Under the pieces are notes generated by a model. That model had not been told where the DNA came from and made no database searches. It saw only the letters and a list, made by a program, of their open reading frames with translations. A stretch of DNA of 64,000 nt. Source: Flavobacteriales bacterium. GTDB lineage: Bacteria; Bacteroidota; Bacteroidia; Flavobacteriales_G; JALEGO01. Position 1 is the first letter of the stretch, and every line of letters starts with the position of its first letter. Shown in pieces: positions 27,494 through 36,978 of this stretch. The DNA lies in the NCBI GenBank assembly GCA_020628935.1, contig JAHDEG010000005.1, positions 143,817-207,816 of the forward strand. The letters are read 5' to 3'. Made by a program: the position numbers and the translations under genes.

Positions 27494-28336
27494 ATGAGAT
27501 TATATACATCTATTTTTGTTATACTAGTTTCTACCTCCTGTGTGGGTAAAAAAAAATATTTATCTCTTCAAAAAATGCATGAGGCTAAGCAAGCTGAGGT
27601 TTCTAGATGTTATGATGAGAAAGGGACACTTCAACAAGAAGTGAATGTAAAAAATGACAAAATAAAAAGTTTAGAAGCTCAATTAAACGACTGTAAGACA
27701 TTGAGGGATAAACAACTAGATCAAGTTGGAGACTTAGCTGTATTGTCTAAATCAGCCAATGATAACATTAATAAAACTCTTGCTCAGTTAGAGCAAAAAG
27801 ATAAGTATATTAAGTACTTGCAGTCAGCACGAAGTAAATCAGACTCTATAAATTTAGCCTTAGCATTTAACTTAAAAGGAGTCTTAAAGGATGGATTAGA
27901 TGATAAAGATGTTAATATTGAAGTTGATAAAACGGTTGTTATGATAAATCTATCAGACAAAATGCTTTATGAAACTGGTAGCGCACAATTAACTACTAGA
28001 GCCGAAGAAGTTCTTGGAAAAATTGCTCAAATAATATCAACTAAACCTGATTTAGAAGTGATGGTTGAAGGATATACCGATAATGCTCCAATTAGTACAT
28101 CTTGTATTAAAGATAACTGGGATTTAAGTGTTCAACGAGCAACATCAGTTGTTAGAGTATTGCAAGAAAAATATAATGTAAACCCCAATAAGTTAATTGC
28201 TGCTGGTAGAGGAGAATATAATGCATTGTCAACAAACACGACTGATGCTGGAAGGTCTATGAATAGAAGAACCAGAATTATTTTAATGCCTAAATTGGGT
28301 CAGTTCTATGATTTGTTAGATCCATCAAAGCAGTAG
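27494..28336 (+). CDS. OmpA-family lipoprotein with coiled-coil stalk
   Basis: A 280-residue outer-membrane lipoprotein. The lipobox Cys is residue 16 (VSTSCVG). Residues 25-115 form a coiled coil (LEAQLNDCKTLRDKQLDQVG and neighbours; short key KIKSLEAQLNDC). The C-terminal OmpA domain (about 145-275) binds peptidoglycan: MLYETGSAQLTTRAEEVL, then VEGYTDNAPIS and the arginine region SMNRRTRIILMP. The layout resembles MotB/Pal-type anchors. A -7-like element TAATTTTG (27467-27474) lies 20 bp before the ATG without a good -33. It stands between glyA's unit and the large T9SS client gene. Confidence 0.85.
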   Translation: MRLYTSIFVILVSTSCVGKKKYLSLQKMHEAKQAEVSRCYDEKGTLQQEVNVKNDKIKSLEAQLNDCKTLRDKQLDQVGDLAVLSKSANDNINKTLAQLEQKDKYIKYLQSARSKSDSINLALAFNLKGVLKDGLDDKDVNIEVDKTVVMINLSDKMLYETGSAQLTTRAEEVLGKIAQIISTKPDLEVMVEGYTDNAPISTSCIKDNWDLSVQRATSVVRVLQEKYNVNPNKLIAAGRGEYNALSTNTTDAGRSMNRRTRIILMPKLGQFYDLLDPSKQ

Positions 28337-28565
28337 AGATAACCGTGTGTAACCTAAGTGTTAATTGATTAATGTAATTTAGCTTATCAAAAGCAGAATT
28401 AAAGCCTTAATGTGGTAGTTTTTTTGGGGTGTTAGGTTTCGCTTCGTTTATTTGATTAAGCTTTAATAGTAGTTTGCAACACTTAGTTGCTAATACTAGG
28501 CAACCTAATTTAATTTATTTCCGTTTAATGAGTGTAACAACTAAGGTGTTACTCAAAAATTTAGC

Positions 28566-31500
28566 ATGAGATATAAATTACATATCATATTTTTTGTGAT
28601 TTGGCAGCTTTCAAGCCTTAACTTATTCACTCAAAATCCTACATCAATATTAGCTTCAAGTGGAGGTACAATTTCTAATGGATCAACGATTGAGTATGAA
28701 ATAGGTGATGTAGTTCAGTTTGTATTGTTTGGATTTATTTGTCCTATTGATGATGGTCCATACAGCTTTGGTATTAATGCTCCAGGAAACGATTTGGCTC
28801 AAGATGATGTTAATATGTTTACAATTTCATTTAACACTTGTGGTACCTACCAAGTAACAGCTGTAAGACCGTGCCAATCAAATACTCCTAGTACATTTAC
28901 AATAGTTGTAACTGGGCCTGAGTTGGATCCTCCAACAGCTGGGCCAGATGCATCTGTTTGTTATAATCAGTCCACAAATATTACTGCATCAGGTTGTGTA
29001 GATGCAAAAACAGTCTGGTATAGAGATGCCTGTGGCTCGAACAAAATTGGCGAAGGAGAAAATATTAATACAGGTAATTTAACGGAGACTACTGATTTTT
29101 ACGTACGTTGCGAAAATGATTGCGATACTTCTGATTGTGAAAAGATCACAGTTACAGTTTTACCGCCTTTAGATGCAGATTTTACCTTAGATGACTTTTG
29201 CGGATCAAGCTCACTAGTTGCATATGATTTAGGTACTACTGGTATTTTTAGTTTTGATAATAACCCGAATGGGGCCACTATTAATTCCCAGACGGGCCAG
29301 ATAACAAATGCTACTCCGCCTGCTACATACAGTGTTTTATTCACAACAGATGATGCCTGTCCAAAAACTAAAATAATTGATGTTGCAGCTCTTGAAGAAA
29401 TAGACGCTAGCTTTACGATACAAGACTTTTGTGAGGATGCAACCAATAATATTGTAACGGAAGAACCAGGAGGTATTTTTTCATTTAGCACTTCGCCAAC
29501 AGATGGAGCATCAATTAATAGCAATACAGGTTTAATATCTGACCATACGGCAGGAAGTACTTATTTAGTGAAATATGAGTTTTTGGGAGATTGCCCAACT
29601 TCTGAAATTAATTCAGTTTCTGTATCTGAAATAGTAGATCCAACATTTGATATCGCAGATTTTTGCTTTGGATCAGATAATGAGGTTATTTTTGCATCTG
29701 CTACTTCTATAGATGGAACCTTTAGTATAACTTCTTTCTCCGAGCCAGGAGCAACTATTAATGCGAACACGGGAGAGTTATCAAATGTAACTGCAAGCGC
29801 TATATACACTGTAGAATTTGTTACTGATGATGCTTGTGAACGTACTTTTTCAGATGAGGTAACTGTGTTATTCCAACCGAATGCAGATTTTACTATTGAT
29901 GATTTTTGTGCGAGTTCGGTAAATACAGTATCTACATTTGATGATGGAGGCGTATTTTCTTTTGAAACCCCGCCAATTGATGCAGCCACAATTGATGCTA
30001 ACTCTGGTGAAATTGCAAATGCTACTCCAAGTAGTACATATAATGTAATGTATTCCTTTTCTGGTGACTGTCCAGCATCAAGTGTAGAAGAGGTAAGCAC
30101 CCTTTTAGAGCAAGATGCTACCTTTAATATTGCAGATTTTTGTTTTACTAATGAAGAATCTTCAGCTGCCGATAATCAATTAGGTACATTTACTTTTTAC
30201 CCAGTTCATCCGCATCCTGATGGAGCTTTAATTGATGAAAACACAGGTGTTATATCAAATGTTAATTCAGGTATAATTTATCAAGTGATACAAAATGTAG
30301 GAGAGGACTGTCCTACATCATTTATTGATGATATATTAGTTATTGATGAACCAAATGCAAATTTTACAATTGCTAATAATTGTGTAGGTGACATTGAAAT
30401 ACCAGTAGTTGAACAAGGTGGCGGAACGTTTAGCTTTGCCACAGCTCCATTAGATATGGCAACAATTAATCCTGCTACAGGTGAGCTGTCAAACATAAAT
30501 CAGAATACCACTTATGAAATAACGTATTCATTTAATCAGCCTTGTGCTGCTTCACAAACTAATGAGTTGGTTGTTTATGCACAGCCGCAAGCAAACTTCT
30601 CGATTGAAAATTTGTGTCTTGGTCAAATTTCAAACTTTACTAGTGAGGCTACTATTTCAGAGGGTACTATTGAAGAACATTCTTGGAATTTAGGTGAATC
30701 TCCTGTATTAGTAAGTGGTGAAACTGTTACCAATGAATATAATTCAGACGGTACTTATACAATTAACTATGTAGCTACTTCAAATAACAATTGTGTGAGT
30801 ACTTTAGAGCAAGAAATAACAATACATCCAACACCTGAGGCAAACTTTAGTTTTACTACTGCTTGTTTAAACCAAGAAGAGACGGAGTTTTCTGATTTAT
30901 CTAGCATTACTTCAGGTTCAATAGTTAGTTGGGAATGGGATTTTGGAGATGGAAATTCTTCAAGCTCACAAAATATATCTCACTCATACGGATCTGTTAA
31001 TATTTTCAATGCATCGTTAATGGTTACTTCAGATATGGGCTGTGAGAACACTATTAACAAACCTGTAGAAGTACTTTCTTCACCAACAGGAGCTATACTA
31101 TCAACATTACAAGAAGATTGTGATAGATTATGTACAGACTTATCTTTTGAAAGTATGGATAATATAGTTTCTTACGACTGGGTAGTGAGTAACCAATATA
31201 CATTTGCAATTGAAAACCCCATATTTTGTATAGACAATGAAGGAACTTATGATGTTAGTTTAAAAGTGACTAATGATAATGGATGTGTTTTAGAGTTAGA
31301 AGAATTGGCCTATTTTAATGTTTTTCCCAGTGCTGAAGCAGGATTTTCAATTGTTGATCCTGTGTTGGAGATATTAAACCCTACAACTCAGTTTATTGAC
31401 CAATCAATAAATGCTATTCAGTGGAATTGGTATGTAAGCGATCAGACTTCATCTGTAGAGCAAAGTCCTGTTTACTCTTTTTCAGATACCGGAGAATATG

Positions 31501-31856
31501 TAGTGTTACAGGTAGTTAGAACCGAAAATGGTTGTGTAGATTCTTTATCTAAAACCCTTCAAGTAAACGATGTTTTTAATGTGTTTATACCTAATACATT
31601 TATTCCTAATGGAGATTTAAAAAATGATATTTTTAATTTAAAAGCGAGTGGTTATAAAGAAGAAGGATTCGTATTAAGAATTTTTAATAGGTGGGGCGAA
31701 GAAATATTTGTTACTGAAGATATTTTGGAAGGATGGAATGGCATATTGAGTAACAACCAAATAGCCAAGCAGGATGTTTATGTTTACGATATCGAAATTT
31801 ATGATAAACTAAATCGAATGCATCCATTCAAGGGGCATTTTAACTTACTTAGGTAG
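28566..31856 (+). CDS. Large secreted protein: six internal repeats, PKD domains and CHU_C (T9SS type B) C-terminal domain
   Basis: A 1096-residue protein with a signal peptide ending near LFTQ. An N-terminal PKD-like region and a Cys-containing Ig-like segment (residues 100-200) lead into six repeats of about 75-80 residues (200-665), each with an opening xxADFTIDDFC, a central GGxFSFxTxPxxxAxI, xxxTGxIxN, and a closing GDCPxS. Three or four PKD domains follow (WEWDFGDGNSSS near 795). The end is a complete gliding-type sorting domain: FIPNTFIPNGDLKNDIFNL, FNRWGEEIF, GWNG and VYVYDIEIYD, finishing in LLR. Type IX secretion with surface attachment or release is expected, in line with porQ here. 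It is probably an adhesin or matrix protein; the ligand is unknown. The 229-bp upstream gap holds only a weak GTAAC/GTTAC inverted repeat. Confidence 0.85.
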   Translation: MRYKLHIIFFVIWQLSSLNLFTQNPTSILASSGGTISNGSTIEYEIGDVVQFVLFGFICPIDDGPYSFGINAPGNDLAQDDVNMFTISFNTCGTYQVTAVRPCQSNTPSTFTIVVTGPELDPPTAGPDASVCYNQSTNITASGCVDAKTVWYRDACGSNKIGEGENINTGNLTETTDFYVRCENDCDTSDCEKITVTVLPPLDADFTLDDFCGSSSLVAYDLGTTGIFSFDNNPNGATINSQTGQITNATPPATYSVLFTTDDACPKTKIIDVAALEEIDASFTIQDFCEDATNNIVTEEPGGIFSFSTSPTDGASINSNTGLISDHTAGSTYLVKYEFLGDCPTSEINSVSVSEIVDPTFDIADFCFGSDNEVIFASATSIDGTFSITSFSEPGATINANTGELSNVTASAIYTVEFVTDDACERTFSDEVTVLFQPNADFTIDDFCASSVNTVSTFDDGGVFSFETPPIDAATIDANSGEIANATPSSTYNVMYSFSGDCPASSVEEVSTLLEQDATFNIADFCFTNEESSAADNQLGTFTFYPVHPHPDGALIDENTGVISNVNSGIIYQVIQNVGEDCPTSFIDDILVIDEPNANFTIANNCVGDIEIPVVEQGGGTFSFATAPLDMATINPATGELSNINQNTTYEITYSFNQPCAASQTNELVVYAQPQANFSIENLCLGQISNFTSEATISEGTIEEHSWNLGESPVLVSGETVTNEYNSDGTYTINYVATSNNNCVSTLEQEITIHPTPEANFSFTTACLNQEETEFSDLSSITSGSIVSWEWDFGDGNSSSSQNISHSYGSVNIFNASLMVTSDMGCENTINKPVEVLSSPTGAILSTLQEDCDRLCTDLSFESMDNIVSYDWVVSNQYTFAIENPIFCIDNEGTYDVSLKVTNDNGCVLELEELAYFNVFPSAEAGFSIVDPVLEILNPTTQFIDQSINAIQWNWYVSDQTSSVEQSPVYSFSDTGEYVVLQVVRTENGCVDSLSKTLQVNDVFNVFIPNTFIPNGDLKNDIFNLKASGYKEEGFVLRIFNRWGEEIFVTEDILEGWNGILSNNQIAKQDVYVYDIEIYDKLNRMHPFKGHFNLLR

Positions 31857-32175
31857 TATTAACTTTTTAATTTGCTTTGGTCTAAATCTCTGCAACAAAT
31901 GTTAAGAGTCTTTCTTAGTCAGCTTTTTAATTAACATTTGAATACCAAATTTACAATTCCCAACAAAAATGCAATTAACATTTAGCCTTGGTTGCAGCGG
32001 TTAGCCTTTAAGTAATTTTATTGCTGGTTGAATACGTTTTGTTGAGCGATTTTATGAGCTACCACAAAATGTAATGAAACCCAAATAAATGCTAAAAGCT
32101 AGTAGCGGAAAACGAGATTAGCTTCAGGTTATGTAAGCCAACTTTGTAAGTTCATGAAAAACCATTCGTCTATAC
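31857..32175. other. Intergenic stretch without a recognisable gene
   Basis: About 320 bases between the CHU_C protein and the trxB promoter. I find no credible frame above 40 residues and no tRNA-like or riboswitch-like fold. The only structure seen is an exact 11-bp direct repeat, AATTAACATTT, at 31929-31939 and 31973-31983. A small RNA cannot be excluded. Confidence 0.5.
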
Positions 32176-32207
32176 TGTTGTTTTAGATAATGTAATGATT
32201 AATTTTG
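32176..32207 (+). promoter_or_regulatory. Promoter of trxB
   Basis: TGTTG (32176-32180, with the -33 TTG at 32178-32180) and TAATTTTG (32200-32207) form a full Bacteroidota-type promoter with a 19-bp spacer. It ends 20 bp before the trxB ATG. This is the best promoter match in the window. Confidence 0.75.
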
Positions 32208-32227
32208 CGATATAATTTTAAGCTACC

Positions 32228-33178
32228 ATGGAACAAGAAAGAGTAAAGTGTTTGATAATAGGTTCAGGACCAGCAGGTTATACGGCTGCTATTTATGCCG
32301 CAAGGGCAGATATGAAACCAGTAATTTATCAGGGTATGCAGCCAGGTGGGCAGTTAATGCTTACTACAGATGTAGATAATTTTCCGGGCTATGCCAACGG
32401 AATAGGTGGTCCGCAAATGATGACTGACTTGCAAAAGCAGGCTGAGCGTTTTGGAACAGATATTCGTAATGGTTGGGTAACAAAAGTTGATTTTAGTGCC
32501 ACCCCACACAAGGTTGAGGTTAACGATGGCGAAAAAGAAATTTTGGCCGACAGTGTAATAATTTCTACTGGTGCATCTGCAAAGTGGCTGGGCTTAGAGT
32601 CTGAAGCACGTTTGAGAGATAATGGTGGCGGGGTTTCGGCTTGTGCTGTTTGTGATGGATTCTTTTATAAAGGTAAAGATGTTGCTATAGTTGGTGCCGG
32701 TGATACTGCTGCTGAAGAGGCAACTTACTTAGCTAAGTTGTGTAATAAAGTATACATGATTGTGCGTAGAGACGAGTTTAGAGCTTCTAAGGCTATGCAA
32801 CATAGAGTAAATAATACCGAAAATATTGAAGTTTTATTTAATACCGAAACTGTTGAAATTCTAGGTGATGAAGGCGTAACTGGAGCTAAACTTATTAATA
32901 ATAAAACTAAAGAAGAGTTTACCATTGATGTGTCTGGATTTTTTGTGGCTATTGGCCATAAACCAAATACCGATGTTTTTAAAGGTTGGTTAGATATGGA
33001 TGCTACCGGCTATATTAATCATGCAATTCCGGGGACTTCTAAGACAAATGTTGAGGGTGTTTTTGTATCAGGTGATGCCGCTGATAAGGTTTACAGACAG
33101 GCTATTACAGCTGCCGGAACAGGTTGCATGGCTGCTTTGGATGCTGAGCGATATTTAGCAGAAAAAGGTCTTCATTAA
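32228..33178 (+). CDS. trxB: Thioredoxin-disulfide reductase
   Basis: A 316-residue flavoprotein that reduces thioredoxin with NADPH. FAD-binding GSGPAGYTAAIYAARA is near the N-terminus (13-28), the redox pair is Cys139-Ala-Val-Cys142 (SACAVCDGFF), the NADPH motif is VGAGDTAAEEA (about 157-167), and VEGVFVSGDA closes the FAD site near 277-286. Length and order are standard for the low-molecular-weight bacterial enzyme. It is a single gene with its own promoter and a terminator just after it. Confidence 0.96.
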   Translation: MEQERVKCLIIGSGPAGYTAAIYAARADMKPVIYQGMQPGGQLMLTTDVDNFPGYANGIGGPQMMTDLQKQAERFGTDIRNGWVTKVDFSATPHKVEVNDGEKEILADSVIISTGASAKWLGLESEARLRDNGGGVSACAVCDGFFYKGKDVAIVGAGDTAAEEATYLAKLCNKVYMIVRRDEFRASKAMQHRVNNTENIEVLFNTETVEILGDEGVTGAKLINNKTKEEFTIDVSGFFVAIGHKPNTDVFKGWLDMDATGYINHAIPGTSKTNVEGVFVSGDAADKVYRQAITAAGTGCMAALDAERYLAEKGLH

Positions 33179-33195
33179 TACTTTTAATTTTTTTT

Positions 33196-33230
33196 AACCC
33201 TGCTAAGTTTTGAGATTTAGCGGGGTTTTT
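33196..33230 (+). terminator. Intrinsic terminator of trxB
   Basis: AACCCTGCTAA (33196-33206) pairs with TTAGCGGGGTT (33217-33227, one G-T pair), followed by a T-rich tail. It starts 17 bp after the trxB stop. Confidence 0.85.
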
Positions 33231-33357
33231 GGTTTTTGGACGTTTCCTTTCAGGTCAGGCTATCACTCATACGCTTCATTTCGCAAAGGCTTCATTGCAG
33301 GGTATCCATTCTATCCTTAACGTGAGAAAGTAGTAAGATTATTTTGAGAGAATTCTA

Positions 33358-36300
33358 TTATAACGAAGCTGATTTTTCAGCCAAACTAGATTTATTGACG
33401 TTATTAGATTTGGTAAAAATTCTTTCGAGTAACCCAAGCACTTTTTTAAATAGGTCGAAGTATAAAGTTATTCCTAACACAATAGACATTGCCCATATGA
33501 CTAGTAAATTAGCCCAGTATGTATCTAATCTTTTACCGAAAACAACTTTTGTTGGAGCGTAAAAATGGGCTCTGAATCCGTCAGGATCGATAAAAATAGG
33601 ATCGGTTCTTTGAATTAATTTATTATCTAGCTCTAAAATAAATTTTAAGTCTTTTTTGTTTGTAACGAGATCTGTGAGTGCTAGATTTTCGTATCTTCTT
33701 TTTAGGATATTAAATTTTTCTTTTCCGTCTTTTTGTGATTGAAACTTTTGAATTAACTTATCTTTTTTGGCTGCTGCTAAATTAAATGCTTTAATGTAGA
33801 ACTTATTTAAATCGCTTACTTCATTTTTAACTTCATTTAAGGTTTCAGAATTGATATTAATAGGCTTTAACTTGTTACCAATTTCATATTTGAAATTTCT
33901 ATTTTTGGCTTTTTCTGCGTTTAGTTCGCTTTCTAATAAGCGTAAGTTGTGTTTTGTTTTTTCGGTAATATCACCTTTTAACAAATCGTTTTCAATTAGT
34001 CCTATTTTAGCACTTATCTTAGGCAGCAAAAAGTTCTTCTTGTATTTTGAGATACTCATTATTTTATCATCCTTATAAAACATTTTTTCGAACTTATTGT
34101 CTTTAAATTGTTTTACCGAGAGTGCTTCAAACGCCCATCTTGAAGCCATTACATCACCAATTAAAGGTACTTCGCTTTGTGAGGTAGCAGCAGGATTTAG
34201 CTTATCAAATCTTACAATAATACCGCTAAAAAGTAATTGAGGAATTATTAAAATAGGTATTAATATATATATAGTTACTGCAGAATTAAATGTTGCTGAA
34301 ATGTTTAAACCAACCATATTAGCAAAGCAAGAAACCGTAAATATGGCAAACCAATACCATAAAGTCATATCAGGTATTTGTAGTAATGTATTACCGACTA
34401 TCACAAAAAGTAAGCTTTGTATTGAGCTCACAGTAAACATGAGTATTATTTTAGATATCAAATATGTACCATTACTTAAGTTTAAAAACGATTCTCTTTT
34501 TCTTAATTTTTGATCTCTAATAATTTCTTCCGCACTAACAGTCATACCAACAAATAGGGCTACGACTACGGCCATAAATAGATATACCGGTATATTGTCG
34601 TTTTCTAAATAATTATAACCAATTATATTTTTTACATCAGAATCATAGTATCTGGTAAAGTAGGCTAAAATAAATGCTAAAAGTGGTGTCTCTAAAAGAT
34701 TAACGTACATGTATTGCTTATTGGTAAGCTTTGACAGTAAGTCTCTTGTTAAGAATATTTTTAGTTGTTTAAGTTTTCCAGGGACGTTAAAGGTACTTTT
34801 AGGTAATTTTTCTTTCTTATTTGAAGGTGTACCAATAGCCTTTTGGAGTAAATTTTCCTTGTAATACTCGTTCCATTTTGCAGGCGTTATTTTTCTGTTA
34901 TCAGTAACATTTCCAAATTCGTCAAGTACTCTTGATTCAAGAGTGTTAAATATTTGTTCAGGGTTAACATTACCACAACGAATACATTCACTCTCACTGG
35001 CATTAACGTGATTAACAATTGTTTTAAAGTAAACAACAGAATCTACCGGATTTCCATAATAAACAGGGTATCCACCAACATCTAAAATTAATAGCTGATC
35101 AAACATTTTAAATATATCCGATGATGGTTGGTGAATTACAACAAAAATGAGTTTGCCCTTGAGAGTGAGCTCTTTTAGCAAATCCATTATATTTTCTGAA
35201 TCTCTTGAAGATAGACCAGATGTTGGTTCATCAGCAAATAAAACAGATGGTTCTCTGAGTAGCTCTAATCCAATATTAACTCTTTTTCTCTGTCCTCCAC
35301 TAATAGTTTTTTCAAGAGGACTTCCAACTTTCAGATGTTGTATTTCATGTAACCCTAAGCTATAAAGTGTATCTTGAACTTTTTTATCAATTTCTTCATC
35401 ACTTAACTTTTTAAAGCAAAGCTTAGCGTTATAATATAAGTTTTGGTAAACGGTAAGCTCTTCAATAAGTAAATCATCTTGAGAAACATAACCTATAATT
35501 CCATCAATTTTATCTTTTTCAGTATGTATGTTGTAACCATTAATAGTTACTTTTCCAGATGTGGGTTTTAAATTTCCGTTGAGTACATTAAGAAGAGTAG
35601 ATTTTCCGGTTCCACTTCCTCCCATTAATGCGATAAGTTTTCCAGACTCTTCTTGAAACGATAAATTATTGAGACCTATATTTCCTTTTTTGAATTTATA
35701 TATAACCTTATCTACCTGAAAGCTTATTTTACTAAAACCCTTTTCGCTCAGGAATGATTTTTGAATATCGCTATAATAAGTGGCGGGTAATTTTGCACTT
35801 TTAATTGATGAACCTGATTGAAGTATATAACTTCTTTGCGGTCTTATTGCTTGCCCATTTAGGTAAATTTCACTTGTTCCATAGTATTTAAAAAAGTACA
35901 GGTTTACGCTGTCAATTCTTAATATAACTACTGGTGAATCTAGCTCTTCATAAATTATTTTTTTGTTGTTATTGTTTTCAAATTCTTTCCCACCAATAAT
36001 TAAGATTGAGCTGTCTTCTGGTACAAATGTGGCATTTGCAGTAATAAATTTATAGCATCGTTCATACTCTTCTTTAGAGATGTTAAATGTACTACTTATA
36101 GTTACTGTAATTTCTTTCTCTAATTCAGATATTTCCGCTTTTTCAAAATTTATGTACTCGAAAATTCTGAGAAGAACAATTATTTTTTGAATCTGCGTAA
36201 GGTCTGCATTAATTTCTGTGCAGATTCTTAAAATTTTGACAGAGCTAAGAGAGGTTTTCTTCTTAGATGAGTTACCTCCTTTACCTAAAGTATGTTCTTT

Positions 36301-36462
36301 AAAAAATTCTTCGTAAAGGTTAAGGTAATGAACTACAAGGTCTTCATTGAGTTGCTGGTTTAAAAATAACTCAACAATTTTTTTGTTCTTATTGTTTTCA
36401 GAGTCTGGGTCTGATACAATAGCAAACAATTTCATTAAGGCTTTGAGAATTCTTTCGCTCAT
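33358..36462 (-). CDS. ABCG-type ABC transporter fusion (N-terminal helical and FHA-like regions, ATPase, ABC-2 permease)
   Basis: A 1034-residue half-transporter with the ATPase before the membrane part, the ABCG order. Residues 1-165 are helical and acidic and look like a TerB-type fold. Residues 170-245 (VVILRIDSVNLYFFKYYG, YLNGQAIRPQRSYIL) look like an FHA-like beta-sandwich. The ATPase has Walker A GGSGTGKST near 275-283, signature SGGQRKRVN near 387-395 and Walker B FADEPTSGL near 408-416. About six membrane spans lie between 590 and 790. A lysine-rich cytoplasmic or periplasmic stretch (about 800-960) precedes a last span. Substrate unknown; related proteins are widespread in Bacteroidota. 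Single gene, with a 75-bp gap to the next gene upstream on the same strand. Confidence 0.85.
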   Translation of the reverse strand: MSERILKALMKLFAIVSDPDSENNKNKKIVELFLNQQLNEDLVVHYLNLYEEFFKEHTLGKGGNSSKKKTSLSSVKILRICTEINADLTQIQKIIVLLRIFEYINFEKAEISELEKEITVTISSTFNISKEEYERCYKFITANATFVPEDSSILIIGGKEFENNNNKKIIYEELDSPVVILRIDSVNLYFFKYYGTSEIYLNGQAIRPQRSYILQSGSSIKSAKLPATYYSDIQKSFLSEKGFSKISFQVDKVIYKFKKGNIGLNNLSFQEESGKLIALMGGSGTGKSTLLNVLNGNLKPTSGKVTINGYNIHTEKDKIDGIIGYVSQDDLLIEELTVYQNLYYNAKLCFKKLSDEEIDKKVQDTLYSLGLHEIQHLKVGSPLEKTISGGQRKRVNIGLELLREPSVLFADEPTSGLSSRDSENIMDLLKELTLKGKLIFVVIHQPSSDIFKMFDQLLILDVGGYPVYYGNPVDSVVYFKTIVNHVNASESECIRCGNVNPEQIFNTLESRVLDEFGNVTDNRKITPAKWNEYYKENLLQKAIGTPSNKKEKLPKSTFNVPGKLKQLKIFLTRDLLSKLTNKQYMYVNLLETPLLAFILAYFTRYYDSDVKNIIGYNYLENDNIPVYLFMAVVVALFVGMTVSAEEIIRDQKLRKRESFLNLSNGTYLISKIILMFTVSSIQSLLFVIVGNTLLQIPDMTLWYWFAIFTVSCFANMVGLNISATFNSAVTIYILIPILIIPQLLFSGIIVRFDKLNPAATSQSEVPLIGDVMASRWAFEALSVKQFKDNKFEKMFYKDDKIMSISKYKKNFLLPKISAKIGLIENDLLKGDITEKTKHNLRLLESELNAEKAKNRNFKYEIGNKLKPININSETLNEVKNEVSDLNKFYIKAFNLAAAKKDKLIQKFQSQKDGKEKFNILKRRYENLALTDLVTNKKDLKFILELDNKLIQRTDPIFIDPDGFRAHFYAPTKVVFGKRLDTYWANLLVIWAMSIVLGITLYFDLFKKVLGLLERIFTKSNNVNKSSLAEKSASL

Positions 36463-36537
36463 TTACTGAATTAGATTTCAAAACCTGTTTACGAAAAATG
36501 ATATTTTGGGTTACTGAAAATTAAATAAAAATTGATT

Positions 36538-36951
36538 TTAATCGTTCTTTTTAAATGCGATATGCATAACTGCACAGCCTGAGCCTAGGTCATTTAGTTC
36601 TGCTTCGATTATTGCATCTATTGTAGAAGAGAGCTTAAAATCCCAGTAAGGTGCGCTGCTATGGTCTTTATTAGAGAATAATAAGTTTCTATCATTATCA
36701 TAAAGGCTAAATAATAGATTGCCGTCCGTTAATCCGCTACACGCAGAGACTCTGTAGGTAGATCCTCCATAAAGTGTTGCTCGGAATTCTGCGATATCTT
36801 CTCCGACTAGCAAAGCTCTATATTGTTGACCATCTGATATGAATTCGCCAGTTATATTTTTTGATGAACAAATACTTGCAATTGTATCACATTGTGCATT
36901 TAAACTAACAGTTAAAACAGCGATGAATGATATTAAAATAAATTTTTTCAT
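36538..36951 (-). CDS. Small secreted hypothetical protein
   Basis: A 137-residue protein with a signal peptide cut after LNAQ (residue 19) and four or five cysteines in the mature part (CDTIASIC, SACSG, GSGCAVMH), which suggests disulfides and export. The rest is beta-rich (RATLYGGSTYRVSACSG), like a small jelly-roll or pre-peptidase-type domain, but I cannot assign a family. It follows the lipoprotein gene at 36979-37881 by 27 bp on the same strand, so the two are likely co-expressed. Confidence 0.6.
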   Translation of the reverse strand: MKKFILISFIAVLTVSLNAQCDTIASICSSKNITGEFISDGQQYRALLVGEDIAEFRATLYGGSTYRVSACSGLTDGNLLFSLYDNDRNLLFSNKDHSSAPYWDFKLSSTIDAIIEAELNDLGSGCAVMHIAFKKND

Positions 36952-36978
36952 GATAATGAATTTGTATTGATGTACTTG

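Noticed and set aside
29099-30496. Three long reading frames antisense to the CHU_C protein
   Set aside because: They mirror the repeated sense codons of the 1096-residue protein and show no family features; a side effect of the repeats.
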